Source of the DNA: Secundilactobacillus hailunensis
Lineage (GTDB): Bacteria; Bacillota; Bacilli; Lactobacillales; Lactobacillaceae
Direction of reading: 5' to 3'
Length of the DNA: 36,000 bases
Assembly: GCF_005405185.1 (NCBI RefSeq)
Contig: NZ_BJDO01000025.1
Coordinates: 1-36,000, forward strand
Below, piece by piece: positions 21,142 through 28,281 of this stretch; positions within the stretch are counted from its first letter, which is position 1, and each line of letters starts with the position of its first letter. The notes beneath the pieces are model-generated. The model made no database searches. It worked only from the letters and a program-made list of their open reading frames with translations, and had not been told where the DNA came from. The translations under genes were made by a program, and so were the position numbers.

Positions 21142-22308
21142 ATGAATTCAATTATGAACGATCTGCAATATGCCTTGCAGCGCAAAGCATTAGTCAATGT
21201 TTATCAAGTGAAACAAGATGTTGTTTATACGGGGTACGTTGATATTGTGGACGATGCGGGGATTATTTTAACAACTTTCGATGATACCGGCAGCGAGGAC
21301 GGCGCGGTCTATCTCACCTTTGAGGTGATTGAATCCGTTGAGTTTGAAAGCGACGATCTTGATGGGATGCGATTTCGAATCGAAAACGCAACGGCTGAAC
21401 ACTTCTTCACGTTTGGTCGGATGACAACTGAATTTAATTTAAAACGCCCACTGATTCGGCAAGTATTAGAAACCGCTATGGCGGATGAAACGGCCATTAT
21501 GGTCTTAGATAAGCAGAGTGGTAAACTGCACGAAGGCGAAGTCACCCGAATCTCGGATCAAGATTTTGATTTACAGGTGTTTGATAAATTTGACTTGAAC
21601 CAACACCCATTACTAACCTTCAAATATCAGGATGTTGTGTTAATTGAGTTTGAGGGGAAAGAATTGACCCTGCAGACGGCTGCTATGGGCTATCTGCAGA
21701 CGTTGACGCCCGTTAAAAAAGTGTCGGTGACCAAATTGACCGAGATTGCCGCAGTGCTGCACCAGGCTGAGCAGACCCAGCAGTTGATTTCCATTAATCC
21801 TGTAGCAGACGAAGGGATGTTCTTTGTTGGCCGGGTCAATACGATCAGTGAAAACAGCGTCGTGATCAATCTGATTGATATGACCGGTCAGTTTGGCGGT
21901 TATTGGTTAGTTAAGCTGACTGCCATCGCACAAGTGACGACTCAGTCCGATTATTTAGCAGTGATGAAAACTTACATGGCGTTAAATCAGACGCTAGGCG
22001 TTGTTACCCAGCCGGAGTTAAATGATGAACGGCTGTTTGACGGCACCGATGATCTATTTCAGGTGGTCTTAAGCCAAGCCAGTAAATTTCACCGGGTGAT
22101 TCGGCTCCAGTTGAACGGTGATGACAATGTCGTTGGCTACATCAGTAAATTTGGCGGCACCGAAATTATCTTTCACTTAGTTGAACAGGGAACGGTCATT
22201 GACACGATGGGAACACTCATCGAATTAAGTGACATTGATGAGGTTGCGTTTGATTATTTGGACGCTATGCTAACTGAGAAACAGTTGCGTAATCAGGGTG
22301 AACTTTAG
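21142..22308 (+). CDS. protein with four internal Sm-like barrel repeats, function unknown
   Basis: 388 residues, acidic and soluble. The sequence divides into four units of about 95-100 residues. Each has a helix followed by a strand-rich part: a first strand, a V/G-x-V turn, then a strand with an Asp/Thr-Gly, then a strand and 'I..V.F'. The strand parts are at about 16-70 (VVYTGYVDIVDDAGIILTTF), 117-172 (HEGEVTRISDQDFDLQVF), 214-270 (FFVGRVNTISENSVVINLID) and 315-375 (VVGYISKFGGTEIIFHLVEQ). This is the pattern of Sm/Lsm-type small barrels. The start ATG has GAGAGGTGGG upstream. The following membrane-protein gene begins 15 bases after the stop and shares its mRNA. RNA binding is possible but not shown. 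Confidence 0.7.
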   Translation: MNSIMNDLQYALQRKALVNVYQVKQDVVYTGYVDIVDDAGIILTTFDDTGSEDGAVYLTFEVIESVEFESDDLDGMRFRIENATAEHFFTFGRMTTEFNLKRPLIRQVLETAMADETAIMVLDKQSGKLHEGEVTRISDQDFDLQVFDKFDLNQHPLLTFKYQDVVLIEFEGKELTLQTAAMGYLQTLTPVKKVSVTKLTEIAAVLHQAEQTQQLISINPVADEGMFFVGRVNTISENSVVINLIDMTGQFGGYWLVKLTAIAQVTTQSDYLAVMKTYMALNQTLGVVTQPELNDERLFDGTDDLFQVVLSQASKFHRVIRLQLNGDDNVVGYISKFGGTEIIFHLVEQGTVIDTMGTLIELSDIDEVAFDYLDAMLTEKQLRNQGEL

Positions 22309-22323
22309 GGGGGATATCCGTTG

Positions 22324-22659
22324 ATGAAAAAATGGCAACAGCTACCTAAGTGGTTCAAAGACACGATGCAAATTATCGTGCCCATGGTCATTTTGTTAAT
22401 CTTGTATGATTTATTGTCACCGCAGTTCACGCATCAGCCCTATTCGATCATGACCCTGATCGCCTTTCCGTTTCAAGTGATCATTGGGTTTGCGCTGGTC
22501 GCGTTCTATAACTATTACAAACTCAAATCGCTTGCGAAGCAGCAAGCGCAAAAAGCTGAAGCGGAACGCATCGAGCGGCTTAAAAAAGAGCAGCAAAAAC
22601 GGCAGCACGAAGAAAATAGTCAGCGGAATCGAGCTGTGAAGCAGAAGCGACAGCAGTAA
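22324..22659 (+). CDS. membrane protein with cytosolic coiled-coil tail
   Basis: 111 residues from the ATG at 22324; the TTG at 22321 is also possible, because the G-rich ribosome binding site (AGGGGGG at 22307) suits either. Two membrane segments (about 17-33 and 44-65) with a short loop leave a C-terminal tail very rich in Lys, Gln, Glu and Arg (KSLAKQQAQKAEAERIERLK) that should form a charged helix in the cytosol. It is co-transcribed with the Sm-like repeat gene, so the two may act together. No family is recognised. Confidence 0.7.
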   Translation: MKKWQQLPKWFKDTMQIIVPMVILLILYDLLSPQFTHQPYSIMTLIAFPFQVIIGFALVAFYNYYKLKSLAKQQAQKAEAERIERLKKEQQKRQHEENSQRNRAVKQKRQQ

Positions 22660-22694
22660 CAGCTTTTAAATAAATAGATTTTAGATCTAGATAA

Positions 22695-22729
22695 CCAATT
22701 CTCAGTATAAGACTGAGAATTGGCTTTTT
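22695..22729 (+). terminator. bidirectional terminator
   Basis: CCAATTCTCAGT pairs perfectly with ACTGAGAATTGG around five bases, followed by CTTTTTG. It separates the membrane-protein gene from the convergent MFS gene. Confidence 0.9.
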
Positions 22730-22744
22730 GATTTTTCTATCAAA

Positions 22745-23983
22745 TTACCGTTGCGTAGGATGTAGCCATTTTCCTACTAGATTCCTGTTCAAATACAAGA
22801 CTGGCATTAGTAACAGTAATGCCAGAATGCCACAAGATGGGAATCCCCATGCCCCAGAGAAAACGTCCATCACGCTGCCGACAAATAGGCTGCCGATTGG
22901 CGTGGTTCCCTGGTTAAGCAGCACATAGATACTCATCACCCGACCACGAAGACCGTTGGGAATCGAAAATTGAAACGAGGCGTTTGATTGGTTAAGAAAG
23001 ACCATGTTGCAAAATCCAATGGCAACCATCATCGCGATGGCCAGGGGATAGCTGTGAACAAAGATCATTAACGTTTGTAGCGTAGCCGTTCCCAGCCCCA
23101 CAGCTAGGTAGATATTGCGCTGCAGGCCAAAGCGGGAAAGGTAACTCATCAGAAACGCTGCAATCAACGAACCAATACCAGTGGCTGATAGCAGGCTGGC
23201 ATAGGCTTGCGCGCCAGAATTGAGCACGGTTTTCGCAAATATTGGGATGATGACGTTATTGTTGTAGTTGAGTGTGCAGACAATGAGCATTAATTCGGCA
23301 CTCATGCGGACGGCAGCGTGTTGCCAGACATAAGCGAGGCCTTCCTTGACATCTTTCCAAAGATAGCGCTTTTGGGTTTTGGCAATTAACGCTGGCGTCT
23401 GCTGAATCAAGAATAGTCCCAGTAAGACGGCTAGATAGCTGATTGAGTCAACGAGAAAACAGAAGCCAACGCTAAATTTGACCATGAGGATGCCGGCTAG
23501 GGATGGTCCAGCAATTTTGGCTAAATTAAAGACGGTGGAGTTAAGCGAAATGCCGTTCATTAAATCTTTTTGGCCGACAAGCTCCACGACGTAGGACTGA
23601 CGGGTGGGGGTATCAAAACTTTGAAGCATCCCGTGGAGAATCGCAATTAACAAAATTTGCCAATACTGGACGATTTTGGCGTAGACCAAGATAGTCATGA
23701 CGACACCCAAGATTAGGAACCCGGTTTGAGTTGTTAGAAGGATCAATTTTTTGGGATGACGATCAATCACGGTGCCGGCAATCAGTGTCAATAATAGGAT
23801 CGGAATGAATTGACAAGCGGTTAAAACGCCGACTAGGAATGCCGAGTTGGTCATTTGGTACACGAGCCAGGTCTGGGCGGTGCGTTGAATCCAGGTGCCC
23901 ATCACCGAGATGATTTGACCAAACCAAAAATAACGGAAATTTCGATTTCGAAGTGAAGAAAAGGTACTACGAAAAACGTTCAA
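22745..23983 (-). CDS. MFS transporter, 12 membrane helices (DHA3-type exporter)
   Basis: 412 residues from the TTG at 23983, the first start codon after an in-frame stop. The ribosome binding site is poor. Family marks: RNFRYFWFGQIISVMGTWIQ at the start, WLVYQMTNSAFLVG, IDRHPKKLI (motif A-like), SFDTPTRQSYVVELV and GPSLAGILMV. This is the EntS-like group that includes macrolide and siderophore exporters. The central loop LWKDVKEGLAYVWQH separates the two halves. It is in the cytoplasmic membrane and its substrate is unknown. A dyad (TCTGT..ACAGA) overlaps a -10-like TATAAT in the upstream region (about 24051-24072) and could be an operator. It is separated from degV by a terminator. Confidence 0.85.
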   Translation of the reverse strand: MNVFRSTFSSLRNRNFRYFWFGQIISVMGTWIQRTAQTWLVYQMTNSAFLVGVLTACQFIPILLLTLIAGTVIDRHPKKLILLTTQTGFLILGVVMTILVYAKIVQYWQILLIAILHGMLQSFDTPTRQSYVVELVGQKDLMNGISLNSTVFNLAKIAGPSLAGILMVKFSVGFCFLVDSISYLAVLLGLFLIQQTPALIAKTQKRYLWKDVKEGLAYVWQHAAVRMSAELMLIVCTLNYNNNVIIPIFAKTVLNSGAQAYASLLSATGIGSLIAAFLMSYLSRFGLQRNIYLAVGLGTATLQTLMIFVHSYPLAIAMMVAIGFCNMVFLNQSNASFQFSIPNGLRGRVMSIYVLLNQGTTPIGSLFVGSVMDVFSGAWGFPSCGILALLLLMPVLYLNRNLVGKWLHPTQR

Positions 23984-24124
23984 GATAATGACCGGCTTTC
24001 AGAATTAATCATTTATTATCGGTTCAATAATATTTAACTTTGTCAGTGAATTATATCTGTTATATCACAGAACGGCGTGAAAAGGCTGGTCAAAATCAGA
24101 AGGTGAATTCTTGATTTCTCAAAG

Positions 24125-24178
24125 AAAAATCACCTTAATCAAGAAAACCAATTTGGTCTTCTCGATAAGGTGATTTTT
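24125..24178 (-). terminator. bidirectional terminator after degV
   Basis: AAAAATCACCTTA pairs with TAAGGTGATTTTT, with a partly paired interior and U-runs on both sides. It lies 23 bases after the degV stop. Confidence 0.8.
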
Positions 24179-24201
24179 AGCTTCATAGTATGGTGACTTA
24201 G

Positions 24202-25041
24202 TTAATCGGTATAAAATTCAATTGCCAGTGCGCCCACGCTGGTATACGTACTGATCACTGGGCCGGCTTCGTGAATGGTCACTAGGGTATCTGGCAGCGC
24301 TGCTTTGATGCGGTTAGCGACCTCACTGGCTTGAGTTAGGTTATCCACGTGAGTGAGCCCAACTTTAGCGGGGGCCAACGTTTGGATACGGTCGACTAAT
24401 TCGTCCACTTCTTTACGAATGAACCGTTTGCCACGGCCCTTAGCAGCTACTCTTAACTCGCCGTCTTTAACCTCTGCCATGACCTTAATGTTTAACAGGT
24501 TGGCAATTCCACCGGCAGCTTTGCTGATCCGACCGCCTCGGATGAGATTCTCAAGGGTGTTGAGAAACACGTAAATTTCGGTGTGGGAGCGGTGCAGGTC
24601 AATGGCATTAAGAATCGTCTCCATCGAGGCACCATTCTTGGCAAGTTTAGCGGCGGTAATGACTTGAAAGGCCAGGCCACGGTCAATCGAAAGCGAATCA
24701 ACCACGGTGACTTTGGTAGCAGACATCTCCGCAGCTTGCCGCGCAGCGTTGACGGTACCGCTCAGAAAATGGGTCAGGTTCAGACATAGGACTTCATCGC
24801 CATTTTGACCAAGCTGATCAAAGACTTCCAAAAATTGGCCGATTGAAGGCTGACTGGTTTTAGGAAGTTCTTCGTCGTTGACTAGGTGACTGAGAAACTG
24901 AGTATTAGTAATTTGAACACCATCATTTAAAAATTCTTGTTTACCTAAACGGACGACCAATGGCACAACTGTGATTGGTAATGTTGCCAGCTCATCAGAC
25001 GTTAACTGTACGGTCGAGTCCGTTACGATTTGAATAGACAA
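24202..25041 (-). CDS. DegV-family fatty-acid-binding protein
   Basis: 279 residues from the TTG at 25041 (AAAGAGG upstream); the frame is open to a GTG at 25050 that lies inside the ribosome binding site. DegV proteins bind a single fatty acid between two domains; those studied in Gram-positives (FakB) present fatty acids to the kinase FakA for phosphorylation and uptake into phospholipids. Marks: IVTDSTVQLTSDEL with the nucleotide-like loop, PLVVRLGKQEFLNDGV, TSQPSIGQF, LSGTVNAAR, VVDSLSIDRGLAFQV, IRGGRISKAAG and HEAGPVISTYTSVGALAI. fakA is not in the window. Which fatty acid it binds cannot be told. Confidence 0.88.
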   Translation of the reverse strand: MSIQIVTDSTVQLTSDELATLPITVVPLVVRLGKQEFLNDGVQITNTQFLSHLVNDEELPKTSQPSIGQFLEVFDQLGQNGDEVLCLNLTHFLSGTVNAARQAAEMSATKVTVVDSLSIDRGLAFQVITAAKLAKNGASMETILNAIDLHRSHTEIYVFLNTLENLIRGGRISKAAGGIANLLNIKVMAEVKDGELRVAAKGRGKRFIRKEVDELVDRIQTLAPAKVGLTHVDNLTQASEVANRIKAALPDTLVTIHEAGPVISTYTSVGALAIEFYTD

Positions 25042-25108
25042 TACGTCCACCTCTTTAAAAAGATCAATGTCATTAACTATCAGGCACCGTCATTCACCAA
25101 TTATAAAT

Positions 25109-25138
25109 TTGGCAGTATACTTAATTATACCGTAAAAT
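25109..25138 (+). promoter_or_regulatory. promoter of the small-protein/macrodomain operon
   Basis: TTGGCA (25109..25114) and TAAAAT (25133..25138) are 18 bases apart, which puts the RNA start near 25145, only five bases before the ATG at 25150. Confidence 0.55.
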
Positions 25139-25149
25139 AAGCATAAAAC

Positions 25150-25344
25150 ATGAAAGACGGTTTTAAAATGACTGAGTCGAAAAATTCTGATACGCAAGAT
25201 CAACCAACTCCCGCAAAGACGCCGCTGAACCTTAATGATTTAGCCTCTAATCCAATGCGGGTGGGAATGGCACGGCTGGGTAAGCGTAAACGGCCGCAAG
25301 CGAAGTCTAAAAAGAAGCACTGGTGGTCGAGAAGAACTAAGTAA
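25150..25344 (+). CDS. small basic protein preceding the macrodomain gene
   Basis: 64 residues if it starts at 25150, or 58 from the ATG at 25168. Neither has a good ribosome binding site. With the promoter at 25109, the first would be nearly leaderless. It has a polar N-terminus (SKNSDTQDQPTPAKTPLNL), then ...NPMRVGMARLGKRKRPQAK and a Lys/Trp/Arg-rich end (KKKHWWSRRTK). Such tails may bind nucleic acid or lipids. It ends 13 bases before the macrodomain gene, so the two form an operon. No family is recognised. Confidence 0.6.
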   Translation: MKDGFKMTESKNSDTQDQPTPAKTPLNLNDLASNPMRVGMARLGKRKRPQAKSKKKHWWSRRTK

Positions 25345-25357
25345 GGAGTGGAATAAG

Positions 25358-25846
25358 ATGGCTGATTTAAAATTGATTCAAGGTGACATTACGCAATTTA
25401 GCGGTGATGCAATTGTGAACGCGGCTAATACCGGTTTAGTTGGTGGCGGTGGCGTTGATGGCGCAATTCACCGGGCTGCTGGACCAGAACTAGATATCGC
25501 GTGTCGCAAGCTGCATGGCTGTCCAACAGGAGAGGCCAAGGTGACGCCCGGCTTTAATCTGCCAGCGCACATCATTATCCACACGGCGGGTCCAATCTGG
25601 CGTGATGGGTCGTTTGAAGAACCTAAGCTGCTACGAAACTGCTATGAGAATAGTTTAAAACGGGCGGTGGAAAATCATTGCCAGACGGTTGCATTTCCAT
25701 CGATCAGTACGGGCATCTATGGCTATCCATTAGACAAAGCCTGCGAGATTGCCGTATCAACCATTCGTCATTTTGAGGCAACGCTCCAGGTCACCATGGT
25801 AGCCTTTGATGAAGGTACTTATCGGGCATTTGAAAAAGTGATGTGA
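25358..25846 (+). CDS. macrodomain protein, O-acetyl-ADP-ribose deacetylase-like (YmdB type)
   Basis: 162 residues, one complete macrodomain. Marks: LIQGDITQF (Asp contact to adenine), DAIVNAANTGLVGGGGVDGA (catalytic Asn/Asp loop), GCPTGEAKVTPGFNLP, IIHTAGPIW and AFPSISTGIYGYP (phosphate loop). These proteins hydrolyse O-acetyl-ADP-ribose or remove ADP-ribose from targets, in the cytosol. The ATG has AAGGAGTGG upstream. It is second in a two-gene unit. It has no partner such as a sirtuin or ADP-ribosyltransferase nearby, so it is probably a stand-alone housekeeping enzyme rather than an antitoxin. Confidence 0.92.
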   Translation: MADLKLIQGDITQFSGDAIVNAANTGLVGGGGVDGAIHRAAGPELDIACRKLHGCPTGEAKVTPGFNLPAHIIIHTAGPIWRDGSFEEPKLLRNCYENSLKRAVENHCQTVAFPSISTGIYGYPLDKACEIAVSTIRHFEATLQVTMVAFDEGTYRAFEKVM

Positions 25847-25854
25847 GCGTAAAA

Positions 25855-25897
25855 AGACAGTCTGTTTATCAGGAAAAACTGATAGACAGGCTGTTTT
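25855..25897 (+). terminator. terminator of the macrodomain operon
   Basis: GACAGtCTGTttATCAG pairs with CTGATagACAGgCTGT around GAAAAA, then TTTTT. Confidence 0.85.
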
Positions 25898-25939
25898 TAA
25901 TGCTGCATAACATTTAATTATTTGAATGCTAGCGACGAC

Positions 25940-26128
25940 TTAGTTGACGCCGATAAAATGATTCAATGCCGCAGCTTCTTCAGTTGTTGCGTCGCTTTCC
26001 TGTGACTTGATATTGTGTAATCTTTCAACCGTAATGTGAAGATTTAAGGCCAGTTCAGTATCTGTAAGATTATGTTTCTTTTGATATTGAATGATTTTTT
26101 CCGCAATACCGCTAACTTCTTGCTCCAT
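25940..26128 (-). CDS. small helix-turn-helix-like protein (LBP_cg2779-like)
   Basis: 62 residues from the ATG at 26128 with GGTGGAGG upstream. The open frame runs to 26167 but lacks a ribosome binding site there. Helical, with GIAEKIIQYQKKHNLTDTEL and ALNLHITVERLHNIKS laid out like an XRE-type HTH (helix, 'TDTELA' turn, second helix). It resembles the LBP_cg2779 family of lactobacilli as I remember it; a search would confirm. It may be a DNA-binding regulator of its own promoter, which contains a dyad (26184..26231). Confidence 0.65.
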   Translation of the reverse strand: MEQEVSGIAEKIIQYQKKHNLTDTELALNLHITVERLHNIKSQESDATTEEAAALNHFIGVN

Positions 26129-26183
26129 AATATACCTCCACCTGATATGACTTAAAACTAAACACAACTAATGCCTATACTTC

Positions 26184-26231
26184 ATTATATACGATTTTAG
26201 CGAGTGCGCCAAAGAATTAGGGCGCAACTCG
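26184..26231 (-). promoter_or_regulatory. promoter of the HTH gene with overlapping dyad
   Basis: On the minus strand TTGGCG (26212..26207) and TATAAT (26189..26184) are 17 bases apart. An imperfect inverted repeat CGAGTgCGCC...GGCGcaACTCG (26201..26231) covers the -35. It is a candidate operator. The plus-strand remainder up to 26400 is AT-rich and probably holds the promoter of the NlpC gene. Confidence 0.6.
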
Positions 26232-26411
26232 TAAAAGAACCGATATTAAGGGAAATCAAAACCGGTAGTGACGGGTGTCTAAAGGGGGACTGGAGTGAGT
26301 CGTCAGGTGTCAAAAGATCAATGTTACACAAACTCAATTTAGCTGTAATCTTTTCGTGATACTGTTCCTGTATTATTAATACTATTAAATACTTAATATG
26401 AGGTGATACTT

Positions 26412-27077
26412 ATGAAAATGACAAAGAGTTTACTGATACTCACAGCTGCCGTGTCCTTATTTGGTGCCACGGTTACCACTGCATCAGCCGCCACGATCCA
26501 AGCCTTACCTCATCAAGAAGCTGCCCAAGCAGCTCACGATGCTGTTGAAAACGTTGAGAGCAATGATAAATCGAATAAAGTTGCGTCTACAAGTACCACA
26601 CATTCTGATCAGACAGCCGACACACATTCGACTGCAGCTAGTTCAACGACGTCTGGGACTACGAATAGTCATGCTAAGACCGTTGCGAATGACGGTGAGA
26701 CTGCCAATTCGTCACGTGCAACAGCCGTTGTGAATTTAGCTAAGAAGTTAGCTTCTATGAACATTCCCTATGTCTGGGGCGGTGAATCATTGCAAGGAAT
26801 GGACTGTTCTGGTTTAACGGATTACGTTTACGCGCACGTAGCCGATATTCATTTAGGCCACTACACGGTGACTCAGGAATCTAAGGTCACTAAGAAGCCC
26901 GTCTCACAAGCTAAACCGGGGGATCTACTCTTCTGGGGTGCAGATGGTGGGACCCATCACGTGGCGATCTACATCGGTAATCACCAGTTTGTAGCAGCGC
27001 CGCAACCAGGGCAAAACGTTGATATTGAAACCATCAGTAGCGCCTTTATGCCAGACTTTGCTGGGAGCGTTAAATAA
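26412..27077 (+). CDS. secreted NlpC/P60 peptidoglycan endopeptidase
   Basis: 221 residues from the ATG at 26412, with GAGGTGAT at 26401. A signal peptide (KSLLILTAAVSLFGATVTT, cleavage after ASA) is followed by a Ser/Thr/His-rich linker (to about 100) and a C-terminal NlpC/P60 domain (about 103-221). Catalytic residues: Cys in GMDCSGLTDYVY, His in THHVAIYIG, and a third polar residue, probably His in NHQFVAAP. PYVWGG is the usual entry motif. These enzymes cut D-gamma-glutamyl-diamino acid bonds in stem peptides during growth or separation. There are no LysM or SH3 modules, so it may be attached weakly or act in complex. Confidence 0.9.
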   Translation: MKMTKSLLILTAAVSLFGATVTTASAATIQALPHQEAAQAAHDAVENVESNDKSNKVASTSTTHSDQTADTHSTAASSTTSGTTNSHAKTVANDGETANSSRATAVVNLAKKLASMNIPYVWGGESLQGMDCSGLTDYVYAHVADIHLGHYTVTQESKVTKKPVSQAKPGDLLFWGADGGTHHVAIYIGNHQFVAAPQPGQNVDIETISSAFMPDFAGSVK

Positions 27078-27114
27078 CGGTTCGCAGGATCCGCCTATCC
27101 GTTTGCGCGCATGT

Positions 27115-27179
27115 TATAATGAGCGTAAATAAGTAAGGGGGGAGAGGCAGACTCCGTGGGCTGAGCTTGCCGATTACAA
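27115..27179 (+). promoter_or_regulatory. promoter and structured leader of the lipoprotein gene
   Basis: TATAAT (27115..27120) with the upstream TG gives an extended -10. The leader has AAGGGGGGAG (27135..27144), a hairpin GGCAG(A)CTC...GAG(C)TTGCC (27146..27171), then GATTACAA directly before the ATG. The purine-rich SD is about 40 bases from the start codon, but if the hairpin folds, the gap is only about 9 bases. Confidence 0.5.
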
Positions 27180-27764
27180 ATGATGAAACCAGTAATTAAA
27201 GTCGTATTACCATTGGCAGTTTTGGGGTTGCTAGGTGGCTGCGGGTCACAGACCAAGTCGCATTCGGCGTCATCTAATAGGCCGAAAACCAGCAAGGTCG
27301 TAAAAAATAAGGTTGCGAGCAGCAGTGTGACGAGTCAGTCTTCAACTGTTCAGTCGTCTTCTGATTCGGCATCGTCAGTTGCTTCTTCCCAACCCGCAAA
27401 TTCCAGTGCGCGTTCAGTGAAGTCTCCTGTGACTTCACAGCAGCCAACTAAGACCAGTAGCGCTAAGACTAAAATGACGCAAACGCATCCGACAGTTACG
27501 CAGCAGTCGGTGGCAAGTAAAATTTCTCAGACGCTGAGCGGTCAATACGCGCCTCAAGACCTGGCGTTTCAATTTAGTCAGTCGGGTGCTGGCACTTACA
27601 CCGTTCACGTACAGGAGAATCACCAGTCACCTAACATGAAGGCTAAGGGTGCCGATCCGAGCACCAGTCCGACAGTGGCCTGGTTTAAGACCAATACCAA
27701 CGGGCAGCTGCTAAAGTCAGTTGACGGTGGCGCTACTTACACAGTCGTTGGGAATGCTTATTAA
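27180..27764 (+). CDS. Ser/Thr-rich lipoprotein of unknown function
   Basis: 194 residues (ATG at 27180 or 27183). The lipobox LGGC follows the hydrophobic stretch VVLPLAVLGLL, so the protein should be lipidated on Cys and anchored at the outer face of the membrane. About 90 residues of Ser/Thr/Gln/Lys-rich linker follow. A folded C-terminal part (about 110-194) has KISQTLSGQYAPQDLAFQFS, GAGTYTVHVQENHQS and TVAWFKTNTNGQLLKS, ending in DGGATYTVVGNAY; the strand pattern resembles small lipoprotein domains in lactobacilli. The function is unknown. It lies behind the NlpC/P60 gene but has its own promoter. Confidence 0.8.
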   Translation: MMKPVIKVVLPLAVLGLLGGCGSQTKSHSASSNRPKTSKVVKNKVASSSVTSQSSTVQSSSDSASSVASSQPANSSARSVKSPVTSQQPTKTSSAKTKMTQTHPTVTQQSVASKISQTLSGQYAPQDLAFQFSQSGAGTYTVHVQENHQSPNMKAKGADPSTSPTVAWFKTNTNGQLLKSVDGGATYTVVGNAY

Positions 27765-27780
27765 ATTTAAAGAACATACA

Positions 27781-27825
27781 AATAACCTGCTGATCGTTAT
27801 TCACTGACGACCAGCAGGTTATTTT
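27781..27825 (+). terminator. bidirectional terminator
   Basis: AATAACCTGCTGaTCGT pairs with ACGAcCAGCAGGTTATT around nine bases, with T-rich ends. It lies between convergent genes. Confidence 0.88.
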
Positions 27826-27872
27826 AGTGACTCAATAGACATATTTAAGCAGCATTAGCTGATACCCAGTCA

Positions 27873-28223
27873 CTACCACATACCGTGTTTTTCGCGGATC
27901 GATGATCTGAATCCAAACAGCGCGACAATAAAGGCAAAGAATGCGATAGTGGCAATCACCGTCCACAGCCAGCTAGTGGTTTGAACAAATACATAATAAC
28001 CAATACCAACGGAACTAAAAAGGGTTAACAGCAAAGATAAATAGAGATTTTCAATCCCGAAAAATGCGTGGCCAATGGTCAGCATAATGGCACCGGTAAA
28101 GACGGTCTCAGCACTGACCATACTGCCTGCATGATAGAAAAATGCGCCAAATTCAAGCAATACCCCCAGTACCATTACGGTTACCCCAAATGCTGTCGTG
28201 AATTTAAGTGGTTTTCGAGCCAT
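27873..28223 (-). CDS. small membrane protein of unknown function
   Basis: 116 residues from the ATG at 28223 (GAAGGTGA upstream). Four hydrophobic segments (about 9-26, 36-53, 56-75, 81-101) with a positive N-terminus (MARKPLKF) and C-terminus (RSSIREKHG). It is a cytoplasmic-membrane protein. A separate promoter (TTACCG, 18 bases, TATAAT, around 28245) lies between it and the ECF transport operon, so it need not belong to it. No family is recognised. Confidence 0.7.
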   Translation of the reverse strand: MARKPLKFTTAFGVTVMVLGVLLEFGAFFYHAGSMVSAETVFTGAIMLTIGHAFFGIENLYLSLLLTLFSSVGIGYYVFVQTTSWLWTVIATIAFFAFIVALFGFRSSIREKHGMW

Positions 28224-28281
28224 AATGATCACCTTCTTTAACTTATATTATAATTCTTTTACGTTAAATGCGGTAATCATA

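Noticed and set aside
25358-25846. Macrodomain gene with its small neighbour as a DarTG-like toxin-antitoxin pair
   Set aside because: The neighbour is only about 60 residues and has no ADP-ribosyltransferase motifs; the macrodomain is of the YmdB type rather than DarG.
27146-27172. GGGCTGAG before the lipoprotein gene, at first sight like part of a TPP riboswitch
   Set aside because: The other conserved parts (TTGAACCTGAT and the GAAGGGA segment) are missing. It fits better as one arm of a small hairpin.
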